From: an uncultured Ruminococcus sp. | GTDB lineage: Bacteria; Bacillota; Clostridia; Oscillospirales; Ruminococcaceae | Assembly (NCBI GenBank): GCA_947178195.1 | Contig: CAMWXM010000129.1 | Coordinates: forward strand, 1-7,855 | DNA length: 7,855 bases | Direction of reading: 5' to 3' | In this document: one piece after another, positions 1 to 6,690 of the stretch | Layout: each line of letters opens with the position of its first letter | How positions within the stretch are numbered: the stretch's first letter is position 1 | Notes under the pieces: model-generated | Database searches by the model: none | Seen by the model: only the letters and a program-made list of their open reading frames with translations | Told to the model about the DNA's origin: nothing | Program-made: the position numbers and the translations under genes

Positions 1-20
1 TGTTGACATTTTTTCCTTAG
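1..20 (-). CDS. Possible start of a further minus-strand gene (partial, leaves the window)
   Basis: On the minus strand an AAGG at 15-18 lies five bases before an ATG at 9-7, followed by codons for Ser and Thr before the window ends. This would be the next gene in the leftward series, after a gap of about 115 AT-rich bases following the SIR2-like gene. Only three codons are visible, so nothing can be said about the product. The spacing is acceptable, but a chance match in AT-rich DNA is quite possible. Confidence 0.25.
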
Positions 21-126
21 AAAATGCATTTACACAGTTTGTAATTCAGAACCCAAAATTCTAAAGTAATGAAACTTTTCAAAATTTTTTACAAACAGCA
101 ATCAATTTCACATTATGCATATTATT
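21..126. other. Short AT-rich gap after the SIR2-like gene
   Basis: This stretch carries no convincing coding frame on either strand; minus-strand frames close after at most about fifteen codons. No GC-rich hairpin followed by a T run was found, so no terminator for the minus-strand genes is called. It may be decayed remains of the missing 3' part of the SIR2-like gene. Confidence 0.4.
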
Positions 127-624
127 TCAAACTGAACAGGTGAGGGCAATGTACACAGTTTCAAATGCAATAAATTCAAAGAATACAGAAAATAAATGGT
201 AATCTCTAACTATCCAATATCCAAAAACATGTAATGTGAAACTTCTGTCATTAATATAATGCACTGCATTTTCAGAGTCATATATTGTCGGAACAATGTT
301 ATCTATATTCGTAGTAATTATATTTTTAATATTTAACTTGTCAAGCAAATAATATTGTCGATTTATACCACCATTTACAGTAAATCGATTTCGCAAATAA
401 ATTTGATATTCGCTTTCAGGTACCATTTCGGAAGCGGAATACAAATCATCTCTAAACATATCATCGATACCAAATTTATCACAAATCTCCGCACACAATT
501 CTTTGGCGTTTGGAAATTTTTCATCTAAATCATTGGGTAAAACTGAAAATCCAGCCCCAAGGAATAAATTAATTCCTTTTGACAATTCGTATGAAAACAA
601 ATTTTCCTGATTCTTGTTAAACAT
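127..624 (-). CDS. Truncated SIR2-like (sirtuin-fold) protein, probable broken defence gene
   Basis: The N-terminal half of a SIR2-like NAD-binding domain is recognisable. GAGFS at residues 23-27 matches the sirtuin GAGxS nucleotide-binding motif, and TTNID at 104-108, after hydrophobic NIKNII, matches the TxNxD motif. Known SIR2-like bacterial proteins of this type include NADase effectors of antiphage systems such as Thoeris and DSR. The start at 624 is chosen because AGGGAG at 639-634 sits nine bases upstream. The longer frame from 711 would overlap the preceding gene by 62 bases and has no comparable site. The protein is only 165 residues. After about residue 128 (INDRS) the sequence no longer looks like the family, and the expected LHG catalytic-histidine region and any effector or sensor domain are missing. 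No other frame restores it. It is probably inactive as an NADase; a small standalone NAD-binding protein is the less likely alternative. Confidence 0.7.
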   Translation of the reverse strand: MFNKNQENLFSYELSKGINLFLGAGFSVLPNDLDEKFPNAKELCAEICDKFGIDDMFRDDLYSASEMVPESEYQIYLRNRFTVNGGINRQYYLLDKLNIKNIITTNIDNIVPTIYDSENAVHYINDRSFTLHVFGYWIVRDYHLFSVFFEFIAFETVYIALTCSV

Positions 625-649
625 TTCTTTATACTCCCTAAAAAAATTC

Positions 650-1258
650 TTAACTCCAATAATCATTGCCGTTCTGCACTGCTTTGTTATATCGCTCAAT
701 TTCCTTTGCACGGTTTTTTACGAACTTGGATTGATGTTCTTTTGCAATTTCATAATTGCGTTTATTCTCCTCATCAGATGGATAATTTAGACTTTCAAAC
801 TCCTTTTCCTCTTTATCCAAATCGGTGAGAATATAGGCAATATACAGTGATTTAAGCGGCATAGCTGCGGAAAATCTTCTGCATATCTCCGCTTTTACCG
901 CTTTAAGAAATTTCGTAAGATATTCCTGAGCAAAGTACAGGCGTTCATAAACGTGCATACTCCAACAACCGCCTACACATTCCAAATCATATTGCGAACT
1001 TACATAACGCTTTGTTTTGCCGTTTGATACAGTATAGTAACCGTAACCGTCATGATTACAGCAGTGCCATACAGTTACTTTTTCACTGTTGAGAGCCGTG
1101 ATGACAGCAGACAGGTTGTTTATTTCCTCACTTAATGCCTTGTTATGGCGTTGCAAAAAGTCACATCTGTACATTTCAACTTCGCTGTTAGGCATGATAA
1201 TTTTCTTATTTTGCAGTTCCTTTGCTGTGATTTCAGAGCCGAATATTCGTTTAAACAT
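650..1258 (-). CDS. Hypothetical cysteine/histidine-containing protein with helical ends
   Basis: This 202-residue protein is not recognised. Residues about 25-60 and 150-200 are rich in Glu, Lys, Asn and Leu and look helical, possibly coiled coil. Between them lies a compact segment with His65, Cys66, Cys67, His69, Cys94 and Cys98 around a GYGYYTVSNGK beta-hairpin-like stretch, which could bind a metal. No signal peptide or membrane segment is seen, so it is probably cytoplasmic. The start at 1258 is supported by AGGAG at 1268-1264, five bases upstream. The frame stays open to 1330, but that longer version would overlap the preceding gene. It lies 17 bases after the preceding gene and 25 before the SIR2-like gene, so co-transcription is likely. 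Function is unknown; accessory cargo of a mobile element is inferred only from its neighbours. Confidence 0.7.
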   Translation of the reverse strand: MFKRIFGSEITAKELQNKKIIMPNSEVEMYRCDFLQRHNKALSEEINNLSAVITALNSEKVTVWHCCNHDGYGYYTVSNGKTKRYVSSQYDLECVGGCWSMHVYERLYFAQEYLTKFLKAVKAEICRRFSAAMPLKSLYIAYILTDLDKEEKEFESLNYPSDEENKRNYEIAKEHQSKFVKNRAKEIERYNKAVQNGNDYWS

Positions 1259-1271
1259 TTTTGCTCCTTTC

Positions 1272-1288
1272 ATTGTCATGGTGACAAT
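1272..1288. repeat. Perfect 7-base inverted repeat with 3-base spacer
   Basis: ATTGTCA and TGACAAT flank TGG, and a T run follows on the plus strand. The element covers the stop codon of the 1276-1740 gene and lies just upstream of the ribosome binding site of the next gene. It resembles a short AT-rich hairpin or an operator half-site pair. The stem is weak, and no plus-strand gene ends here, so a terminator role is not assigned. Confidence 0.3.
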
Positions 1289-1740
1289 TTTTTTGATTTG
1301 CGTGTTCCCTTTGGATTTTCTGCAAGCCATGTATGTACATCTTCTTTGGTCAGACGGAAGTAGTCAAAAACGCTGTAAATATCAGCATAACACCATTTTT
1401 TATATGCTCTGAACTGTTCTGTTCCGGTTATCTGTATAAATCCAAGACGAGCCATTCGTTTGACCTCATTGTGAGATATATCAAACTTTATCTGAAATGA
1501 TTTTGAACTTACGCCTATACCCAAGTCATATGCAATATCCTCTAATGATACTTTTTCTTTCAATGCCGTGAAAATATCCTTTTTTGTCATTCTTTTGGTC
1601 AATTCAGTTCCACATGAAGCAGCATAACTAAAAAGACAATCCTTAGATACAGCACAAGCACTTTGGCTTCTTGAAGTAGTCATACAAAAAATGTAATCTT
1701 CGGGACTTTTAAAATAGTCCATGTAATTTTCGTTTCCCAT
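1276..1740 (-). CDS. Hypothetical protein with possible DNA-binding helices
   Basis: The 154-residue product is not recognised. It starts at 1740 with an AGGTGA five or so bases upstream, and lies 14 bases after the end of the topoisomerase fragment, as in an operon. The N-terminal third has scattered cysteines (19, 29, 35, 43) without a clear zinc-ribbon spacing. Residues about 52-100 (TKKDIFTALKEKVSLEDIAYD followed by a GIGVSS turn) could form helix-turn-helix-like helices. The tail from about 118 to 142, ending in KEDVHTWL, resembles the end of small excisionase- or MerR-like DNA-binding domains, and the last residues are basic (KGTRKSKK). This is a weak structural impression. The protein is probably cytoplasmic, with no signal peptide. 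A regulatory role in a mobile element is possible but unproven. Confidence 0.65.
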   Translation of the reverse strand: MGNENYMDYFKSPEDYIFCMTTSRSQSACAVSKDCLFSYAASCGTELTKRMTKKDIFTALKEKVSLEDIAYDLGIGVSSKSFQIKFDISHNEVKRMARLGFIQITGTEQFRAYKKWCYADIYSVFDYFRLTKEDVHTWLAENPKGTRKSKKLSP

Positions 1741-1754
1741 AATTTCACCTGACC

Positions 1755-2021
1755 TTATTTTTTCGGAAACTCAAACCCTACAGAGTAGTCAAGTTTTACA
1801 GCTAAAAAGGCTTCAAACTTCTCATCGGAATTTCTTTTAGAAAATCCCTTTATAAGGTCAGTCCTGCCGTTTTCAATCAGCTTTTTGACCTGTGTTTCGG
1901 ATATGGTTTTTCCGTTAATGCTTTTCCAAACGACAAAACCGCAGCTTCTGTCCTCGCAGGAATACGACTTAGGATATTCGCAAATGTTTTTACCGCATTT
2001 AGGGCATTTCCCAATGGCTGT
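1755..2021 (-). pseudogene. C-terminal fragment of a topoisomerase III-type protein (Toprim_Crpt zinc-finger repeat)
   Basis: About 88 residues match the C-terminal repeat found in Firmicute topoisomerase III (TopB) and in related proteins of conjugative elements (Pfam Toprim_Crpt type). CPKCGK is followed by a second cysteine pair in YSCEDRSCGF, then VWKSINGKTIS, a QVKKLIENGRTDLIKGF stretch and the closing SVGFEFPKK. This part normally binds single-stranded DNA through four cysteines. The catalytic topoisomerase body is absent: the homologous reading frame begins abruptly at 2021. The frame runs on to a TTG at 2093, but those first residues are only the antisense of the surface-protein repeat and have no ribosome binding site. 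The gene is therefore 5'-truncated and probably silent, or read through as an untranslated remnant. It heads a tight minus-strand series, which suggests a mobile-element backbone on this side. Confidence 0.75.
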
Positions 2022-2022
2022 A
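2021..2022. other. Rearrangement or assembly junction breaking two genes
   Basis: Left of this point the minus strand encodes a topoisomerase C-terminus. Right of it the plus strand begins in the middle of a surface-protein module whose intact counterpart continues upstream at 3200 with unrelated sequence. The near-identity of 2022-2194 to 3201-3373 starts exactly here (base 2021 is T, base 3200 is A). No insertion sequence end or target duplication is seen. Confidence 0.75.
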
Positions 2023-2194
2023 TGCAGAGGATTACATATGCGTAAACGGTAATTTCTATGTATATTCGTATCATAATTACGGTACAATGACAAATGGCGT
2101 AATAGAGGTAAAGGGAGATTTTACACAGAAGTATTACAATTACAAGGATAATTTTGCTCCGAGCGGAGAGCATAAGGTCATTCTGAGCGGAGAA
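2022..2194 (+). repeat. Direct repeat copy 1 within the surface-protein gene
   Basis: This 173-base stretch matches 3201-3373 with two mismatches by eye (2050 T/C and 2185 G/T). After that the two copies diverge quickly while still encoding related residues. It encodes the VNGNFYVYSYHNYGTMTNG to VILSGE part of a module. Confidence 0.9.
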
Positions 2195-3562
2195 GGCTTG
2201 CAGACAGTAGATTTTGCAAGATCGGAGTCAAGATTTAATATTCTTGAAATACAGAATTATTCGGCAGAGGGAGTGTACTTTAAGACCAATGTAACGATAA
2301 TAGAGCTTATCGACAACGGCTGCAATGTTAAGTTTGCCAACGGCGAACGTTCGGGCTGGAAATTGGAGCAGGATGAAACAATAGAGGGTGATCTGAACCT
2401 TGCAAGAGGAACGCTTGATCTTAACGGACATAAGCTTACAATAAAGGGAAATCTGATACATTCGGGAGGGACGCTGCTTGTAAACGGCGGAGAGTTGGAA
2501 GTACAGGGAAATTATCGGGTACAGGCTATTGACGGAACAAATTACATAAACAGTACAGGCGTACTTAATATGACCAAAGAAGCTGATACCGTAAGGGTGT
2601 TCGGTGAATTTGTTATGCAGTCAACAGCCTCACACAGTGAAATGCTGACTGCGGGAACACTTGAAATCGGAGGAAATCTGACACAGATCGGAGGAGCAAA
2701 CGGCTACAATTTCTGCACATCGGGAAGTCATACGATAGTACTTAACGGAACAGAGAAGCAGAGTTTAAGTATTGCAGATAACGGTAAAGGCAGTTCAAGA
2801 ATAAATAATTTAAAAATTACTAACACATCGGCAGACGGAGTAGATATTGCAAGAGATGTATATGTAATAGGAAACCTTTACAATACCGAAAGCAAGGTAA
2901 CAAACAGCAGCAGGATAATACTTGCGGGAACATTTGCCGATAATGCTTGGAATCACGATATATGGCTGAATGAGAACAGAACACTGACCGATGATATTGA
3001 GATCGGAGGAAATCTGTATCTTAACGGAAATACCCTTGACCTAAACGGAAATACTCTTACAGTCAAGGGAGATGTGTATATCAGCGCAGGCGGAGGATAT
3101 ACATATCTTAATGTTAATAAGGGCAAGGTATATGTAGACGGAAATTTCAATATGAGCGGAACAACAGGAAATACCAGTGAAGGCTATCTGATAATGAAGA
3201 ATGCAGAGGATTACATATGCGTAAACGGCAATTTCTATGTATATTCGTATCATAATTACGGTACAATGACAAATGGCGTAATAGAGGTAAAGGGAGATTT
3301 TACACAGAAGTATTACAATTACAAGGATAATTTTGCTCCGAGCGGAGAGCATAAGGTCATTCTTAGCGGAGAAAAGATTCAGAAAGTGGATTTTGCAACT
3401 ACACAATCATACTTTAATATACTCGAAATAACCAAAGATGTTAATAAGGGTTGCCCGATTATTACGAGGATATTATCGGCACGGACAAGAACAAAGCCGA
3501 TACAGACGGTGATGGGCTTTCCGACTATTATGAGGTTTTCTATCTTGGAACAGACCCGCTGA
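2022..3562 (+). CDS. 5'-truncated N-terminal half of a repetitive beta-helix-like surface protein, ended by a frameshift
   Basis: The frame is open from the junction. The first ATG in it is at 2087, with no ribosome binding site, and homology to the later module reaches back to 2022, so the true start has been lost. The product is built from modules of about 190-210 residues rich in short strands such as LDLNGHKLTIKGNL and LEIGGNL, with many Gly-Asn turns, as in right-handed parallel beta-helix adhesins. One partial module (2022-about 2370), one full module (about 2371-2985) and most of a third (2986-about 3440) are present. The meaningful frame ends near TKDVNKG at about 3450. The last 37 or so residues to the stop at 3562 are off-frame readthrough of the calcium-repeat region. 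Adding one T restores continuity with the frame starting at 3451. The protein is presumably extracellular; ligand unknown. Confidence 0.75.
3201..3373 (+). repeat. Direct repeat copy 2 within the surface-protein gene
   Basis: This is the copy in its natural context, inside the third beta-helix-like module, starting in NAEDYICVNG. It is 171/173 identical by eye to 2022-2194, whereas the intervening second module has clearly diverged. Gene conversion, recent duplication or a rearrangement using related modules would explain this. Confidence 0.9.
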
Positions 3563-6500
3563 AAGCCGACAGTGACGATAACGGTGTAAATGATGGTGAT
3601 GAGGATTTTGACAATGACGGTCTTACCAACGCTGAAGAGCAGGAGCTGGGGACAGACCCGAATAATGCCGATACTGACGGTGACGGTCTTAGTGACGGAG
3701 CAGAGGTAAATACACACGGGACTGACCCCTTGAAATATGACACTGATGATGATGGAATTTCTGACGGTGATGAAATAATCCTCGGACTTAATCCGAACAG
3801 CAGTTTAACCAACGGTATTCCCGATAATGAGCGGACATTTGTGCAGACAGTGGACGCTGAATCGGAGGTTTTTTCTGCGATCAATGATGATGAAAGCGTA
3901 CCCTTTAATGTTTCTTTGGAAATAAAAGCGGCGGGTGTTGCGGAGAAAAATCTGTCCGCACATGAAAGCGGATATTCGGCAGTAATGCAGAATGACGCTG
4001 TTATCGGAATAATTCCTCAGTTCAGCTATATGAGCGGGTTGAGTGTAGAAGAGGTTAAAGTCAAGTTTGAACTTGATAATAGTATTACAAGCAATACGCT
4101 TGGAACATTTGCAGACGGAAGCAATGAGTTTACGGGAATAAAGCGTCTTAACATCTTTAAATATTTTGAAGATATTAATATGCTGCTGCCCGTAGAAACA
4201 TTCCACGATACAAATAGTAATGTTGTGTATACAGTAACGGATTGTCTGGGTACATATTGTCTTATGGATATGGAAATATGGCTTGATTCTCTTGGAATTT
4301 CTTCAATCTCCGGAAAAGCAGAGGTTGAGGAAAGCGAAGCTATGTCCCAAAATTCGCTTGACAACGACAATTATATGTGCTATAATGTAAGTGAGCTTAA
4401 AGCAAGGTCAAACAGTGATGAGTTTAAGGACAACATTAATGTTGTATTTATTATAGATACAAGAGAAAGTTATAATGATCTTGAGAAGGTCAAGAAGGAA
4501 ATCCTTGACGTAAGCAGAGTAGTATTGAAAAAATCTCCTAACGGAAGAATATACATTTTTGAACAACATACGGAATTGTCACCGAACAACAGGTACAAAG
4601 TATACTCTGCAAAAGGTAATAGATTTTTTACAAATTACAATGATCTTTCGGAAGTTCTTTCAGAGATCAAAACAAATGGTTCAATAGATAATGATGCAAT
4701 ACTGTCCGATTCTTTGGAAGGAGTGCTGTCTGTGTGTGACTTGAGTAGGGAAACGTATGTGTTCAGCCTGTTCAATCAAGAGAATGTTATTTTCAGGGAA
4801 AGCAACGGATATTCACTGCTTGACGATGCTGTGAAAAGGAATGTTGATATAAGCGTAATAGCTGAAATCAACAATTCAAAAAAATACGGTTATGCTCATG
4901 ATATGTACAAGAAGAGCGGCGGTATATTTGTAGTCGATACAGAATCAAATTACTCTCCAACTGTATTGAGTCATATTTATGGAAAAAAGGTCGAAAATAC
5001 AAGCGAGTATAATATGATACTGGCTACAGGCCTTACTTCCGTTAAACTTCTGGCGCCTATAACCGAGGAATATGCAATGCTTGCGGAAACAGGGGAAATA
5101 GATGAAACTCAGCCCGATACAGATAAGGACGGTCTGCCCGATTATATGGAGATTAATTTCAAGGCGAAAGATTCAGAGGGAAAAACTTTAATTAAATTTC
5201 TAAATGGTATAGTGGATCTGCCTAAATATAGCAGCTGTATTTCATGTAAATCTGAACTTACTTATGTTCAGGACGGATTAAAAAGATTTAATGGGCATCT
5301 AATTAAAAATCCAAGCATTATTGATTGTCTTGATAGTTTAGGCTTAAGGGTTTTGCCTATTGTTTCTGATCCTAATTCGGAGGATGGAGATGGAGACGGA
5401 CTGCTGGACGCTGGTGTTACAAAGCGTTACAGCAGTATCATTGCACCCCAAGATCCAAATCCATTATGCAAAGACGGTCCTGATGGATTATGGGTGGAAC
5501 ATATAAGAAATGCCAAAAGAAATGATATTCCTCATAAATTGGGAGATTGGTATGGAGATTATCATATTAACGAAAACGAAAGAAAGATACATCAGATAAA
5601 AGCTAATTTGTTTGGGTATATAATTGCAAACGGTATTTACTTTGTTGAAGGTGTTGAAGGTGTTGAAGGATTAAAGAATGAACTTGAAGGTAATATAATT
5701 ATGCGCCTTGATCTTGAAATCTTACTTTATCTTTTGAGTGATAATGAATCTATACTGAACGATAAAACGATGTTAAACTTCCTTAACCAAGTTGATTTTG
5801 ACAATGGCTTTGATATTTACAGCGAAAATAGTGGATATGAGGGGTTGTATTACTTCATGTGCGAGTTAAAATATTTAAAAAAAGAAGGTAAAGTTGACTT
5901 CAACATAAAAGATGTGATAGGTATGATTGTTCTTATAAAAGGTTTTGTTGAATCGGTAAAAGAACATGGAACCGATATTATTCATGAGGAGGTAATGAAA
6001 ATATTAAATGAACTTAAAAGTTGGGTGAAGGTGGAGTCCGAGGATGAAAAAAATAGAATATTAGCAAGTTTTGGCTCAAGGTTGTGTAATTTTAAAGCAG
6101 ATGAGTTTGGAAATACAATACATTCTCAATTTTACAGTTGGGAATATATTGGAGGATATAACGATTTATATGACAATCTTTTGGGTACATTTACAGAATA
6201 TAATACGAGAAAAGTAAAGTTTGACTTTGAATCTTCCAGCAGCGATAAGGACTATATTTTATGGGCATGGAAAGGAGATTATTTAGGATTAGGTGCAGGA
6301 GCGGAAATTGGAATTTACAGCAGAGATAAAGATCAGAGTTCAAGCAATAATAAGTTGGATCACTATAATTCCGATTACAATTTAAAGAAACCTATGAAAT
6401 TGTATCTATACGAATATAACAGCGGTACGGATATTAAAAATATTTTTTCTTGGGAACCTTATGAATATCAGTGGTGGATAACAGGTTTTAATGCCGAATA

Positions 6501-6690
6501 TGTTAATAAGGTAGATGTAAAAAAGTATATTATGATAGGTTGTGTTGACTTTACTGAGGATAAGTTTATGTATCATGACATAAAAAGCAAATATATAGAC
6601 GACAAATATGACGGTAAATATATTATGTTTGATGATACGAACTTGACAGTATGGCTTTGTTGGTACGAAAGTGAGGTAAAAGCTTTATGA
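3451..6690 (+). CDS. Main body of surface protein: TSP3 calcium repeats, VWA-like domain, DUF4474-like C-terminus
   Basis: The frame opens at a TTG (3451) just after an in-frame TAA, with no usable ribosome binding site spacing. It is the continuation of the upstream frame after a one-base loss, giving the expected NKG-LPDYYE. Residue numbers count from this TTG. Residues 1-110 hold about five TSP3-type Asp-rich calcium motifs (around 17, 40, 52, 74 and 97), including DTDGDGLSD at 17-25. A beta-rich region follows to about 300. About 328-515 resembles a von Willebrand A domain (VVFIIDTRES at 331-340), but its metal site is degenerate. TSP3-like motifs recur at 556-567 and near 640-655. From about 885 to the end, with the WKGDY and GAGAEIGIY motifs at 940-956, it resembles DUF4474. 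No sortase motif, dockerin or C-terminal membrane anchor is seen. The product is probably secreted, with calcium-stabilised linkers, and its last codons overlap the lipoprotein gene. Confidence 0.8.
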   Translation: MPDYYEDIIGTDKNKADTDGDGLSDYYEVFYLGTDPLKADSDDNGVNDGDEDFDNDGLTNAEEQELGTDPNNADTDGDGLSDGAEVNTHGTDPLKYDTDDDGISDGDEIILGLNPNSSLTNGIPDNERTFVQTVDAESEVFSAINDDESVPFNVSLEIKAAGVAEKNLSAHESGYSAVMQNDAVIGIIPQFSYMSGLSVEEVKVKFELDNSITSNTLGTFADGSNEFTGIKRLNIFKYFEDINMLLPVETFHDTNSNVVYTVTDCLGTYCLMDMEIWLDSLGISSISGKAEVEESEAMSQNSLDNDNYMCYNVSELKARSNSDEFKDNINVVFIIDTRESYNDLEKVKKEILDVSRVVLKKSPNGRIYIFEQHTELSPNNRYKVYSAKGNRFFTNYNDLSEVLSEIKTNGSIDNDAILSDSLEGVLSVCDLSRETYVFSLFNQENVIFRESNGYSLLDDAVKRNVDISVIAEINNSKKYGYAHDMYKKSGGIFVVDTESNYSPTVLSHIYGKKVENTSEYNMILATGLTSVKLLAPITEEYAMLAETGEIDETQPDTDKDGLPDYMEINFKAKDSEGKTLIKFLNGIVDLPKYSSCISCKSELTYVQDGLKRFNGHLIKNPSIIDCLDSLGLRVLPIVSDPNSEDGDGDGLLDAGVTKRYSSIIAPQDPNPLCKDGPDGLWVEHIRNAKRNDIPHKLGDWYGDYHINENERKIHQIKANLFGYIIANGIYFVEGVEGVEGLKNELEGNIIMRLDLEILLYLLSDNESILNDKTMLNFLNQVDFDNGFDIYSENSGYEGLYYFMCELKYLKKEGKVDFNIKDVIGMIVLIKGFVESVKEHGTDIIHEEVMKILNELKSWVKVESEDEKNRILASFGSRLCNFKADEFGNTIHSQFYSWEYIGGYNDLYDNLLGTFTEYNTRKVKFDFESSSSDKDYILWAWKGDYLGLGAGAEIGIYSRDKDQSSSNNKLDHYNSDYNLKKPMKLYLYEYNSGTDIKNIFSWEPYEYQWWITGFNAEYVNKVDVKKYIMIGCVDFTEDKFMYHDIKSKYIDDKYDGKYIMFDDTNLTVWLCWYESEVKAL
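5644..5669 (+). repeat. Three tandem 9-base units encoding Val-Glu-Gly
   Basis: GTTGAAGGT occurs twice, followed by an eight-base third copy, giving VEGVEGVEG in the AT-rich C-terminal region of the surface protein. In-frame slippage could add or remove three residues without breaking the gene. Confidence 0.85.

Noticed and set aside
150..203. Plus-strand 17-codon frame starting MYTVSNAIN after GGTGAGGG
   Set aside because: It is very short, lies antisense to the SIR2-like frame, and has poor spacing and no recognisable product.
625..711. Longer N-terminus for the SIR2-like protein starting at 711
   Set aside because: It would overlap the preceding gene by 62 bases and lacks a ribosome binding site, whereas ATG 624 has AGGGAG at nine bases.
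1272..1296. Rho-independent terminator on the plus strand
   Set aside because: There is a T run, but the stem is short and AT-rich and no plus-strand gene ends here.
1089..1412. Plus-strand frames with hydrophobic stretches at 1089-1412 and 1145-1363
   Set aside because: They lie opposite two minus-strand genes that have good ribosome binding sites and tight spacing; no plus-strand start signal supports them.
1877..2173. Minus-strand hydrophobic frame across the junction, and a similar one at 3041-3406
   Set aside because: Both are antisense shadows of the same surface-protein repeat. Their similarity to each other comes from the 173-base duplication, and neither has a ribosome binding site.
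2022..3373. Insertion sequence or transposon bounded by the direct repeats
   Set aside because: The repeats are coding modules in the same frame; no transposase, terminal inverted repeats or target duplication is present.
3540..3884. Minus-strand serine- and proline-rich frame
   Set aside because: It is the antisense of the Asp/Gly-rich TSP3 calcium repeats, which read clearly on the plus strand.
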